Source: an uncultured Prevotella sp.
GTDB taxonomy: Bacteria; Bacteroidota; Bacteroidia; Bacteroidales; Bacteroidaceae
Assembly (NCBI GenBank): GCA_900546345.1
Contig: URCI01000036.1
Span: forward strand, 1-29,099
Direction of reading: 5' to 3'
DNA: 29,099 nt
Positions 1-7,380 of the stretch are shown here, piece after piece (positions within the stretch are counted from its first letter, which is position 1; every line of letters begins with the position of its first letter). The notes under the pieces are model-generated. The model was not told the origin of the DNA. It was given only the letters and a program-made list of their open reading frames with translations, and ran no database searches. The translations under genes and the position numbers were made by a program.

Positions 1-58
1 TAATAAGAGAATCAACTCTGTTAAAATAGTTAAGAATTAAATTACCGAAGTATTGAAC

Positions 59-985
59 TTATATATTTGTATTATTCCAAAGTTCAAAGCATTTCTTGCC
101 ATAGTCTTCCATATAGCCGTAGCTCAATGCTCTTATGGGGAACGTATTGGCAATCAAGGCTTTGCGTCTTTCTCCGTGGTAGTTGATTGCTACCACTCCA
201 CAACTCCATTTAAAAGCGCAAGTTTTTGTCACGCCATCAGAGACATAACTAATTTTATCAAACTTATGTTCTGGTACTATAAAGTCTATCTTGTTTCCTG
301 TTTCTGATAGTTCATTGTAGTACTTGAAGATGTTTACGAATATTCTCGAAGCGAAGATTATATACTTTCGATCTTCTGAGAAGATCTCGTCAAAGAGAAC
401 ATCCACATAGGGCAAAATAGCCCCCATCTTCTTTTTGGGGATAGACTTGAACGCTTGTGAAGCATAGGGGATCAGTTCCAGTTGGAGTTTCTGCTTAATA
501 ACATTTCTCCAGGCTATACGAACTTTATTGTTAGCCTCTTTATTCTTTGTGTCTTCAAGATTGATATCTAAGCTAATATCGCTGTCCTTCCAGCCCTTCA
601 AGAAAAAAGCTGTTTTTATGTCAAATGGGTCGGGTTTTAATTTGGCATTAGCGTAGATGTCCTCACCAAAGCTTTCGCTTCTTTTGATCGCAGCTTTTAT
701 TAATTTTTGCTTACTATCAATATTCTCACTTTTAACGAACTCTAAGAATTCTTGAGCTCTTTTCTTCGCATTAACTCCTGGATTGAGATTGACAAAAACA
801 GTCTTGGCTTTCCGGTTGCCAGCATAATAGCCAGGAAGGCCATTTGTACACGTCATACTCTTTTCATCCCCGTCAATTCCCAAGCTTTTGTTCAAGCTCT
901 CGGCATCGGAGATGGTTCCACGGAACTTGCCGTTATTGTACAGTTCCGCGAGATCTTTCTCAATTTTCTTGTCTAATAATGTCAT
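59..985 (-). CDS. Hypothetical protein (308 aa), function unknown
   Basis: I do not recognise this protein with confidence. It is soluble, has no signal peptide or membrane segment, and is lysine-rich. Near residue 65 a short stretch reads VFVNLNPGVN, which weakly recalls the LNPG-type motif of the uracil-DNA glycosylase fold. I see no convincing second motif, so this is only a lead. An in-frame TTG lies two codons upstream at 991, but the ATG at 985 is the more natural start. A well-formed Bacteroidetes promoter precedes it on the minus strand, so it is probably transcribed alone. The gene is AT-richer than the right half of the window, like its neighbours. Confidence 0.75.
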   Translation of the reverse strand: MTLLDKKIEKDLAELYNNGKFRGTISDAESLNKSLGIDGDEKSMTCTNGLPGYYAGNRKAKTVFVNLNPGVNAKKRAQEFLEFVKSENIDSKQKLIKAAIKRSESFGEDIYANAKLKPDPFDIKTAFFLKGWKDSDISLDINLEDTKNKEANNKVRIAWRNVIKQKLQLELIPYASQAFKSIPKKKMGAILPYVDVLFDEIFSEDRKYIIFASRIFVNIFKYYNELSETGNKIDFIVPEHKFDKISYVSDGVTKTCAFKWSCGVVAINYHGERRKALIANTFPIRALSYGYMEDYGKKCFELWNNTNI

Positions 986-1043
986 AGTCAATAAATGGTT
1001 TATTACGCCGCAGCGTCCAAGCCGCTTTGCGTGTATTACACCG

Positions 1044-1075
1044 CAAAGATAGAGTTTTCCGCTTAATCATCCAAA
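1044..1075 (-). promoter_or_regulatory. Bacteroidetes-type promoter for the 59-985 gene
   Basis: On the minus strand TATCTTTG (1051-1044) is preceded by TTTG (1075-1072) with exactly 20 bases between. This matches the Bacteroidetes primary sigma consensus TTTG-N19-21-TAnnTTTG. It predicts a transcript start near 1037 and a leader of about 50 nt. Confidence 0.7.
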
Positions 1076-1133
1076 CTAAAACATTGGAAAATTGTAGAAA
1101 TCAGCAAGCAATATACTCCTTGATGAATATATT

Positions 1134-1457
1134 TCATTTCTTGCGATTATACTTCTTCTTAAGATGGTCGTAGATCTTTTCTAAAGCAGCGGTGTTGAGT
1201 TGGCTGAGCGAAACGTCCAAGGCCCCCTCTGTGTTAAACTCAGGTTCAGAACGGGAAACAACAAAGAAGAGTTCATTCGGTACATGATCTTGACATAATA
1301 ATGCAACTACATACATGCCTGAAAGTGAAGAGTTTTCGGGAAAGTCAATCCATACCTCTGGCATCCCCTCATCATCCTCTAATGAAATCTCGAGAGTCCG
1401 CATGTCACTAAGATACTGTCGAAACAGCTGATCGTAATTTTTGCTTGAATTTTCCAT
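1134..1457 (-). CDS. Hypothetical acidic protein (107 aa)
   Basis: A small soluble protein that I do not recognise. It is acidic in the first half (SLEDDEGMPE) and ends in a basic helix (DHLKKKYNRKK). It has no signal peptide, membrane segment or cysteine motif. The ATG start is clear. It lies between two same-strand genes, with about 150 bases upstream to the next gene end at 1645. I found no consensus TAnnTTTG promoter in front of it. Its coding pattern and lack of competing frames make it a likely real gene, but the role is unknown. Confidence 0.6.
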   Translation of the reverse strand: MENSSKNYDQLFRQYLSDMRTLEISLEDDEGMPEVWIDFPENSSLSGMYVVALLCQDHVPNELFFVVSRSEPEFNTEGALDVSLSQLNTAALEKIYDHLKKKYNRKK

Positions 1458-1569
1458 AGATATAACTATATTGTCTCTATTGATATCAGTATAATAATAG
1501 ACACTTTTTTCGAAAATTCAGGATTGACTATGAAAAAGAATGTTATTTGACACAGAGGATAGAATCCAT

Positions 1570-1622
1570 AGAGGTATAAAACCTCAATAACAATGTAGTT
1601 GACATTGAGGTTTTATACCTCT
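1570..1622 (-). terminator. Perfect 19-bp inverted repeat, probable operon terminator
   Basis: The 19-base arms 1570-1588 and 1604-1622 are perfect reverse complements separated by 15 bases. Each arm also contains its own small palindrome (GAGGT...ACCTC), so the element can form one long stem or two small ones. It sits 22 bases downstream of the stop of the last gene of the 1645-6685 operon, which fits a terminator. There is no U-tract on the minus strand, so RNA stabilisation or a cruciform site is also possible. Confidence 0.55.
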
Positions 1623-1644
1623 GATGCCATCCGATGCACCCTCT

Positions 1645-2400
1645 CTATTTCAGTATATTGGATAATTCTAACAAAGACCCAGCAGGAACCCATTTTGTCA
1701 GACCTTGACGCCAGACGAGAGTTTTTGGATTAATACCTTGTCTTCTTACTTGTTTTCTTAAAGCATGCAGTTCGAATGGACCTTGTTGTTTACCCTCAAT
1801 GTAGAAAAAGAAGAAGACGCATCCTTTCTTTTGGAGTCTCTCTTGAAGACGATAAACAAGTTTATCCTTGAACTCGTCTATATCCACTCCCAAGAGCTCC
1901 GCACTTTTATAGAGTATCTTTCTCTCTTTCTCGGTGACAACCCCACCGGATAAGGCAACATCCATCAATTCGTTCAGTTGCTTCTCATTAGGAACAGATC
2001 GCTTTCCATCTTCGCTATGATCGAGTATGACGTTTACATGGACATCTTCTGATTGGGACTCGTACCTGGTATTAGTCGGTTTAAAGCGAGGAACAAATTC
2101 ATCAACCATGTCTGGCAAATCTGGAGAGTTACTCTTACCTGCATCAACAATGCGAACCATCTCGTCAACAGAGTCTCGTGTGAAACCTTTTACCCAATGA
2201 CCACAAAGGTAAATAGAAGAAAATCCAACCAATTTCTTCTCTGTGTCCGGAGATAGCAGCTCTTTATAAGTATAGAAATACTGTTTCGATTTGATTAAGC
2301 CAGGCTCAACATATTTCACCCCTCGAGTATCAAACTCGAAATATGGCGGATTCAGTTTACTATTTCCACTGGCTAATGGACTTGCTGTAAATCGTTTCAT
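1645..2400 (-). CDS. TerB-like and GYF_2 (DUF4339) domain protein (251 aa)
   Basis: Last gene of the seven-gene operon. Residues 1-110 are a beta-rich region I cannot assign, possibly PH-like. Residues about 138-190 are a short helical TerB-like segment (GGVVTEKERKIL). It closely parallels the N-terminus of the zinc-ribbon protein at 5072-5914 (DGVITDKERQLI). Residues 195-250 are a GYF_2 domain with the family signature GPF followed by a W-x-x-G-x-x-x-W pattern (VWRQGLTKWVPA). GYF-type domains generally bind proline-rich peptides. There is no membrane segment, so it is probably a cytosolic adaptor. It lies 16 bases after the previous gene. Confidence 0.85.
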   Translation of the reverse strand: MKRFTASPLASGNSKLNPPYFEFDTRGVKYVEPGLIKSKQYFYTYKELLSPDTEKKLVGFSSIYLCGHWVKGFTRDSVDEMVRIVDAGKSNSPDLPDMVDEFVPRFKPTNTRYESQSEDVHVNVILDHSEDGKRSVPNEKQLNELMDVALSGGVVTEKERKILYKSAELLGVDIDEFKDKLVYRLQERLQKKGCVFFFFYIEGKQQGPFELHALRKQVRRQGINPKTLVWRQGLTKWVPAGSLLELSNILK

Positions 2401-2416
2401 TTCTTTGAGATTTTGA

Positions 2417-2974
2417 TTATTCTTGTGCAGGTGAAACAGGTGGTACTACAGATGACGGTAATGCAGGAGGAAAGAATTTTCTTAACATTTTCACTTGAGA
2501 GGCTTTTTCCCACGTTGTCATTCCTTCACTCCATACATCAGTATCGCCATCGGCCAATCCGTATCGCAGTAAACGGGCAAACTGAATCTCATTATAAGGT
2601 CCTTCTTGTTTGCCATTAAGCATGGCATAGATCTGGAATTTAGTTTCTCGGATTGGAGGAAGATTAGGCTCTTTATGGTTTTGCTTACCATCTGCCGATT
2701 TATCAAGATTTTCATCCGAAGATTCATCTGCATCAACAGAATCAGTTTTTTCTGCTTCAGAAGTTTCATCCTCTTTGTCTTTCTTGATAAGTTTTCCTAA
2801 ACCGACAGCGCCAGCTATTGCCCCCAAGCCCGCAGCAGCGGTCTTTGTAACATTTTCTTTACTAACGCCTTCAACGGCATCTTTCACCTTACCAATAGAG
2901 TCGTCAATAGAGTCGACCAAGTCACCTACCTCATCAGGTAATACCGACTTCGCAATATTTTTTAATAATCCCAT
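2417..2974 (-). CDS. GYF_2 (DUF4339) domain protein with proline-rich tail (185 aa)
   Basis: Residues 1-65 form an amphipathic or weakly hydrophobic helix region with an Ala/Gly-rich stretch (AAAGLGAIAGAVGLG) that could associate with membrane. Residues 66-105 are a highly charged, Asp/Glu/Lys/Ser-rich linker. Residues 113-168 are a GYF_2 domain (EGPYNEIQF, then VWSEGMTTWEKA). The C-terminus, about residues 169-185, is proline-rich (PPALP, VPPVSP), a plausible ligand for the GYF_2 domains encoded next door. It lies 17 bases from the upstream four-TM gene. Role inferred as a scaffold within the operon's complex. Confidence 0.85.
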   Translation of the reverse strand: MGLLKNIAKSVLPDEVGDLVDSIDDSIGKVKDAVEGVSKENVTKTAAAGLGAIAGAVGLGKLIKKDKEDETSEAEKTDSVDADESSDENLDKSADGKQNHKEPNLPPIRETKFQIYAMLNGKQEGPYNEIQFARLLRYGLADGDTDVWSEGMTTWEKASQVKMLRKFFPPALPSSVVPPVSPAQE

Positions 2975-2991
2975 ATGATTACAAGTTTTTA

Positions 2992-3339
2992 TTATTGTTC
3001 ACTGTTATAGACTCCATAAAATACCAAGAGGTATAAGAGCAGGATAACACCATTCGTGATGACATAAGGACTGAAGTTTATACCATAGTAAGCGAAGGCA
3101 AACTGGCTGATAGCCATGATGATTGCTGAGATTACAGACAGGATATGAAGGCTGACTCCTTTCCGCGAGTCCTCATACGACACGCCAAATCCAAGCAGAA
3201 AGCAGATGAAGAAACAGCTCCCACTCACAGCAAAGGCTGTCTCATTGTTGGGATTGTCTCCTGCTACAGAATAGACAGCATAGCCTAATAACGCAGCAAG
3301 CGCTATGGCTATGACGGATGGAATGACATTAATCTTCAT
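2992..3339 (-). CDS. Small four-TM membrane protein (115 aa)
   Basis: Four hydrophobic segments are visible at roughly residues 5-26, 34-54, 63-85 and 91-112, joined by short loops, so nearly the whole protein is membrane embedded. I recognise no catalytic motif. Its position between GYF_2 proteins and near the SPFH gene makes it a candidate membrane anchor for the complex, comparable in role to YdjH beside YdjI in Bacillus. That comparison rests on gene context, not on sequence similarity. It lies 7 bases after the neighbouring gene and is co-transcribed. Confidence 0.8.
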   Translation of the reverse strand: MKINVIPSVIAIALAALLGYAVYSVAGDNPNNETAFAVSGSCFFICFLLGFGVSYEDSRKGVSLHILSVISAIIMAISQFAFAYYGINFSPYVITNGVILLLYLLVFYGVYNSEQ

Positions 3340-3346
3340 AATTGCT

Positions 3347-3691
3347 TTACTTTGGTAATTCCGGTGGTGTGAGTGCCACTATTTTTAATATCGCAGGCAC
3401 TTTTTCGATAGCCAACCATCCCGTCATGCCAGGCATCCACGCCAAGGTGTCTTTGTTCACCTTCTTTTGGTAGATGAGCTGTGAAAGTTCGCTCTCGTTG
3501 AGCGGCCCAACAGGTTTACCTTCAAGTGCCACATAATATTCTGGTGGCGCGGGTTGAACTTTCGGCATTGAGCCAGGAATGTTCATACCCGCCATAGCCA
3601 CATTCATGGAGTTGACCATCTGTTGGGCTATAGCTGCACTCATACCGAACTCTACAAGTCGGTCTATAGAAAAGAAACTGTTGTCATCCAT
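3347..3691 (-). CDS. Small GYF_2 (DUF4339) domain protein (114 aa)
   Basis: Residues 1-50 are a short Met/Ala-rich helix followed by a proline-rich linker (VQPAPPEYY). Residues 51-105 are a GYF_2 domain with the diagnostic GKPVGPLNESEL and W-x-x-G-x-x-x-W (AWMPGMTGWLAI). The end is again proline-rich (TPPELPK). The architecture resembles the C-terminal third of the adjacent SPFH protein, including the Met-rich segment before the GYF_2 domain. It may therefore have arisen by partial duplication of that gene, which is inference. It is 17 bases from the SPFH gene. Confidence 0.85.
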   Translation of the reverse strand: MDDNSFFSIDRLVEFGMSAAIAQQMVNSMNVAMAGMNIPGSMPKVQPAPPEYYVALEGKPVGPLNESELSQLIYQKKVNKDTLAWMPGMTGWLAIEKVPAILKIVALTPPELPK

Positions 3692-3708
3692 AAGCTAAAC
3701 TCTTTAAG

Positions 3709-5064
3709 TTAACCTTGCGTTGGTGGTACAGGTGGAGGTGTCGAACCCGGCGCAGGAGGAGCAAAGAGGCAACTTAACTCTTGCACATCCTTGGCGAAGG
3801 CCCAGTTGGCCATACCCTGTTTCCAGACATAGGTCTGAGGCGTAAGCTGCCCACTCTGTGCCATCTGCTGCAACTGCTGCATATTGAACGGACCACTCTG
3901 AGCACCGTTCACCGCTACGAAGTAACTGACGTTTGGCACAGGTGGTGGAGTATTCATTCCGTTCTGCACTTGCTGTCCCATATTGCTCATCATACCAGCC
4001 ATCTGCTGTCCCATGGCTCCTCCCATCATCATGCCAGTCATCATTCCAGCAGGATTCATGGAGCTGTCACTGCCCATATTCATAGTGCCCATCATACCAA
4101 GATTTTGCGCTCCGGTTTTCAGAACGTCCGTCTGCTGGTCAAGTGTATGCGCTCCGATGAAGTTCGTTTCTGATTGCAAGCGTTGAGCTCTCTGCATCTC
4201 CTCACGCTGAATGCGCATCGTCTCTGCCATATTCTCGGCATTCATAGCTTGGGTATCTTGCAGATTCTCGATATTGATGGCGTTCTGAGCCTTTATTGTG
4301 TCAATGGTGGCATTAGCTGTTATACTGCGCAGTTGCTCCCATCCTTCACTTTCCTTGTCAGGCTCTATGCGTGATATGTCAAGGCGTTTAAGATTGACTC
4401 CAAAATCTTCAAAATCAGTCTTGAGCTTGCTCGTCACCAAGTCATTTATGGCACCTATTTTCCTATCAATCTGAACCAGAGGAATGCCCATATCAGCAGG
4501 TGCGTTTGCAATCGCTTCTTTCATTCTGCGAATGACAACATCCTTTATCTGATTCTTGAAATCATCGAGTGAGAAGTGAATAAGTCTATTTAACTTGACA
4601 AAAGCTCTATAGTCTGTCAAGTTGAAAGTAATACTTCCACCTGCTGCCACAGGCACTATTATGTCCGTGAAGCGTGGGTCTATGACATCAAAGTATGGGA
4701 CAGCAAATTTTATCTGTACGTTACCGGCTAAGTTTATGAAGTAAACCTCTGCCTGGAAAGGCGAATCGCCACCATAAGCAGCACCTAAGATGCCGGATAA
4801 AATCGGAAAGTTTGCTGTCTTCAGCGTGGCATCGAACGGACCTTCGATAAAATCCTGCAAGGTACCACCTTTCTGCTTATAAATGAAGACTGCGACTTCA
4901 CCGTCCTTCACACGCAGGCTACTTCCCCAACGAATGGAGTTTTCACGACTCGTCGTATTGGCTTCCTGGCCTGCAGGACGCCATTTCCAAACCAAATATT
5001 CTGGCTCATCACAGCGGATGACGTTCATCATTCCGCCCGACTTGCCTTTACTGAACCATCCCAT
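3709..5064 (-). CDS. SPFH (YdjI/virion-core-like) protein with C-terminal GYF_2 domain (451 aa)
   Basis: The N-terminal region, residues about 15-230, matches the SPFH/YdjI-type family: an early LVWKW segment, the GGTLQDFIEGPF region, and the NLAGNVQIKFAVPYFDV strand typical of bacterial 'virion core protein' homologues. Residues 240-300 are a charged coiled coil (MRIQREEMQRAQRLQ). Residues 322-370 are a Gly/Met/Gln-rich flexible linker. Residues 379-434 are a GYF_2 domain (QSGPFNMQQL, VWKQGMANWAFA). The tail, 435-451, is proline-rich (PPAPGSTPPPVPP). SPFH proteins form large membrane-associated oligomers, so this one probably forms the platform on which the other GYF_2 proteins assemble. It is not expected to be enzymatic. 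Confidence 0.92.
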   Translation of the reverse strand: MGWFSKGKSGGMMNVIRCDEPEYLVWKWRPAGQEANTTSRENSIRWGSSLRVKDGEVAVFIYKQKGGTLQDFIEGPFDATLKTANFPILSGILGAAYGGDSPFQAEVYFINLAGNVQIKFAVPYFDVIDPRFTDIIVPVAAGGSITFNLTDYRAFVKLNRLIHFSLDDFKNQIKDVVIRRMKEAIANAPADMGIPLVQIDRKIGAINDLVTSKLKTDFEDFGVNLKRLDISRIEPDKESEGWEQLRSITANATIDTIKAQNAINIENLQDTQAMNAENMAETMRIQREEMQRAQRLQSETNFIGAHTLDQQTDVLKTGAQNLGMMGTMNMGSDSSMNPAGMMTGMMMGGAMGQQMAGMMSNMGQQVQNGMNTPPPVPNVSYFVAVNGAQSGPFNMQQLQQMAQSGQLTPQTYVWKQGMANWAFAKDVQELSCLFAPPAPGSTPPPVPPTQG

Positions 5065-5071
5065 AACTAAG

Positions 5072-5914
5072 TTATTTAGAGATCAAAGACTGCAATCTTT
5101 CTAGTTCCTGAGGATCTTTCACAAGAATCTTGGCTTTCAACATACATTGTTCACATTTGACTTTCCATGCAGAGGCTATCTTATTCTTATTTATAACCTC
5201 ATCATGTTTTTTTGTTGTTGATTCAGCATAAGAGATTCCCCCCAAAAGTCCAACAATGCCTCCTAACATCAATCCTGCACCAAAAGCTGGCCCTATGCTA
5301 TCATCCTTCGTTAAAATTGAGAACAAAACACATATTATAACGAATACTAAACAACTAATGGCAAAAAAAGCTAAGCCTCTAATAATTCCAGGCATCGTGA
5401 TAAGTCCCTTTGTCGTTTTGAGATTCGGTGAGGCCATCGTTAAGAACTCTACCAGATCATCTTCTGTATTTGGTATTGGGCAATTTATTATTAATGACAC
5501 TTTTCGATCAATAACTCTACTATGGTCTTTCTCGAAAGCTAATAAGCCTGCATAATCAGTAATGTCAATATGTTTTCTTGACCGATCTGCCTCTACAAGA
5601 TTATCATAAAGTTCTTTGTATGTAGAGTTAGCCTTAACATCTCTAAATGTATAAGAACATTCCGGACATTTCAAAGAGCTTTCGGGAATAATCGCTCCGC
5701 AGCTGGGACATTTCTTCACAGTCCCCAACTTACTGTTCTGTGGCTTATACACTTTCTTTTGAGCATTCAGCTTACCCTCCATGATCATCTCCACCTCGTC
5801 TGGATCTTGTCCTTCCTTTACGGCGCGTTTCATGATGAGCTGACGCTCTTTATCGGTGATGACGCCGTCGGCAATGGCGGCGTCAATCATTGAGTTTAGT
5901 TCTTCTGACAGCAT
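5072..5914 (-). CDS. TerB-like / zinc-ribbon / two-TM membrane protein (280 aa)
   Basis: Residues 1-50 are a TerB-like helical segment shared with the 1645-2400 protein. A zinc ribbon follows with four cysteines at residues 69, 72, 83 and 86 (CPSCG...CPEC). Two hydrophobic segments lie at about 177-201 and 207-230, the second Gly-rich. A further CEQC pair sits near residue 254. The arrangement of zinc ribbon plus membrane helices next to an SPFH gene is like YdjG next to YdjI in Bacillus membrane-stress operons. That analogy is from context. It is probably an inner-membrane protein with a cytosolic N-terminus. It lies 12 bases after the GIY-YIG gene and 7 bases before the SPFH gene. Confidence 0.85.
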   Translation of the reverse strand: MLSEELNSMIDAAIADGVITDKERQLIMKRAVKEGQDPDEVEMIMEGKLNAQKKVYKPQNSKLGTVKKCPSCGAIIPESSLKCPECSYTFRDVKANSTYKELYDNLVEADRSRKHIDITDYAGLLAFEKDHSRVIDRKVSLIINCPIPNTEDDLVEFLTMASPNLKTTKGLITMPGIIRGLAFFAISCLVFVIICVLFSILTKDDSIGPAFGAGLMLGGIVGLLGGISYAESTTKKHDEVINKNKIASAWKVKCEQCMLKAKILVKDPQELERLQSLISK

Positions 5915-5926
5915 ATGATCAGTTGC

Positions 5927-6685
5927 TTATTTTACATTGAAATATCTAATCGGGTTCTGGCTGCCTTTAGCTTTAGGAGGCAGTTGCTTGTTCATATAGC
6001 GTTCAAGAACTGCTGGATCGGAGACCTCATAGCCATCAAACTGGAATCTTTTGCCATCATCAGTAAGATACCAACCTTTCTCGTCAACCTTGAAGATGCC
6101 GCAGACCAGATTCTTGTACTCGGCAAGAACATAATCACATTGGTTGGCTTTTTTCTGACTGATTCGCCATGCTGCTCTTACAGCTTCATACACATCACCG
6201 TCCCGGCTGTACGCCTTATTGATGTTGATGCACATCACTCGGTCAGTAATCTCATCAGCAGATAGCGGCTTGCTGCTATACAGTGCATCAAGTTGCTCAA
6301 CGGTCATGATTTTGTTGGTGCTCATCTGGTGACCGCCCTGGATATTTGACAGTTCAAACTTGAAAGGCACATATTCGCCCTTACCACCTCCAAGCAGGTT
6401 TATCAGAACCGACTCTACGATAAAAGCCTGCTCTTCTGTGAGTTGATAACGGACAATGTATTTCTCAACATTCAAGCCGGCATCAAGGATGTCCTTAATG
6501 CGTACTTCCTTGTCGTTGTCAGGATTAAAGTCCTTTCTTACTTTCTCTTCATGGTTGAAAACTCTGTTATTCTCGCCCTTACCTACATAGAAAATAGTGT
6601 TGTCTCTTGGGTCAACCAACAGATATACGTAATATCCTATCTCCTGCAGGGTTTGTGGACCAAATTGGTTTATAGCCTTTCCCAT
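5927..6685 (-). CDS. GIY-YIG (LEM-3-like) domain protein (252 aa)
   Basis: Residues about 17-95 form a GIY-YIG nuclease-like domain: YYVYLLVDP, then IFYVGKG at 31-37, the Arg of NNR at 41, and a Glu in the FIVESVLI helix near 91. These correspond to the catalytic Tyr, Arg and Glu of the family, specifically the subgroup related to the LEM-3/Ankle1 nuclease domain. The C-terminal half is unassigned. It contains an AWRISQKKANQCDYVLA stretch and ends in NPIRYFN, suggesting a second small alpha/beta domain. It is the first gene of the operon. Whether it is functionally linked to the SPFH/GYF_2 genes or merely co-transcribed is open. Confidence 0.85.
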   Translation of the reverse strand: MGKAINQFGPQTLQEIGYYVYLLVDPRDNTIFYVGKGENNRVFNHEEKVRKDFNPDNDKEVRIKDILDAGLNVEKYIVRYQLTEEQAFIVESVLINLLGGGKGEYVPFKFELSNIQGGHQMSTNKIMTVEQLDALYSSKPLSADEITDRVMCININKAYSRDGDVYEAVRAAWRISQKKANQCDYVLAEYKNLVCGIFKVDEKGWYLTDDGKRFQFDGYEVSDPAVLERYMNKQLPPKAKGSQNPIRYFNVK

Positions 6686-6756
6686 ATAGACGGATTCATA
6701 TACAGGAACAATCCCAAGGACCTGTGATTATAGTTTAGATTTCGGTTGCATATACG

Positions 6757-6794
6757 AAAAAAGCGTGGGATTCATACTGTCACCCGTCCCACAC
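6757..6794 (-). terminator. Intrinsic terminator of the candidate RNA
   Basis: On the minus strand the arm 6794-6787 pairs with 6770-6763 over 8 bp (one G-U), immediately followed by six U residues (6762-6757). This is the best hairpin plus U-tract in the window. Read-through would enter the GIY-YIG/SPFH operon. Confidence 0.6.
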
Positions 6795-7060
6795 TTGGAG
6801 GCCTTCGCATTGCCCATCACTGTTGAACGAGCAACGCAGAAGCCCACGCCTGTATGTATATCGCACCTTTGGCATACCTTATATATAATAAGGTACACCT
6901 CCGGTTGGTGTATACACACCCATGGACATCCACCGTTGCTTCATTCCCGACAGTGATAAGAAAGTTGCGAAGTTTCCAAGTGTCAAGAACAAAGCGTTAG
7001 TAAACGCCTTATCATATATGGTCATCACTCCACGACACACGTGCCGCTTCAACATGAATG
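6757..7060 (-). ncRNA. Candidate structured RNA of about 300 nt (free-standing or operon leader)
   Basis: A consensus promoter (-7 at 7074-7067) fires towards a terminator-like hairpin and a run of six U (6762-6757). Between them are several strong hairpins: 8 bp at 7010-7003/6998-6991 with a 4-nt loop; 5 bp at 6920-6916/6911-6907; 7 bp at 6894-6888/6882-6876; and a stem 6842-6829/6815-6803. A closing pairing of 6849-6843 with 6769-6763 competes with a terminator stem 6794-6787/6770-6763, so two conformations are possible. It ends 71 bases before the GIY-YIG start. It does not match what I recall of 6S, tmRNA, SRP or RNase P RNA. The class is unknown. Confidence 0.5.
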
Positions 7061-7066
7061 ACGATG

Positions 7067-7098
7067 CAAAGATAGGACTATTATCTTAAAATTCCAAA
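7067..7098 (-). promoter_or_regulatory. Bacteroidetes-type promoter for the candidate RNA / GIY-YIG operon
   Basis: Minus-strand TATCTTTG (7074-7067) is preceded by TTTG (7098-7095) with 20 bases between, a full consensus match. Directly upstream, 7103-7118 is a perfect 6-bp hairpin (CTTGAT, AAAA loop, ATCAAG). It touches the edge of the promoter and might be an operator, but this is speculative. Confidence 0.65.
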
Positions 7099-7380
7099 CA
7101 ATCTTGATAAAAATCAAGGATAATTTTCTCGATTGCATTCGCAAGGATTGAAGTTTACTTCTGTCATAGCATTCTTTTTTGATTACAGACATATAATAGT
7201 CGCACCGAAAAGAAAATTCAATATCTGCGGCAACTTTTTTCCGACGGCTGATTTCTTACCTTCTATATATTTGATTTAGAACGGAATAAGACGCAAATGA
7301 AATAAAAAATTGAACTTTCGGGCAATCGTTACTATATTATGCCGTTAGTAGAATATAGGTAAAACTAAACCGAATCAATT

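Noticed and set aside
986..991. TTG start two codons upstream for the 59-985 gene
   Set aside because: An ATG follows directly at 985 and is the more likely start.
6757..6850. 6S RNA or riboswitch of known class
   Set aside because: The rod-like pairing is suggestive of 6S, but length and sequence do not match what I recall, and no known aptamer core (TPP, cobalamin, SAM) is recognisable.
6728..6919. 63-residue minus-strand reading frame
   Set aside because: It runs through the hairpins and terminator of the candidate RNA and has no domain-like pattern. I consider it a by-product of the RNA sequence.
6922..7089. 55-residue plus-strand reading frame with protein-like look
   Set aside because: It is antisense to the candidate RNA and its last codons coincide with the minus-strand promoter. 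No promoter was seen in front of it.
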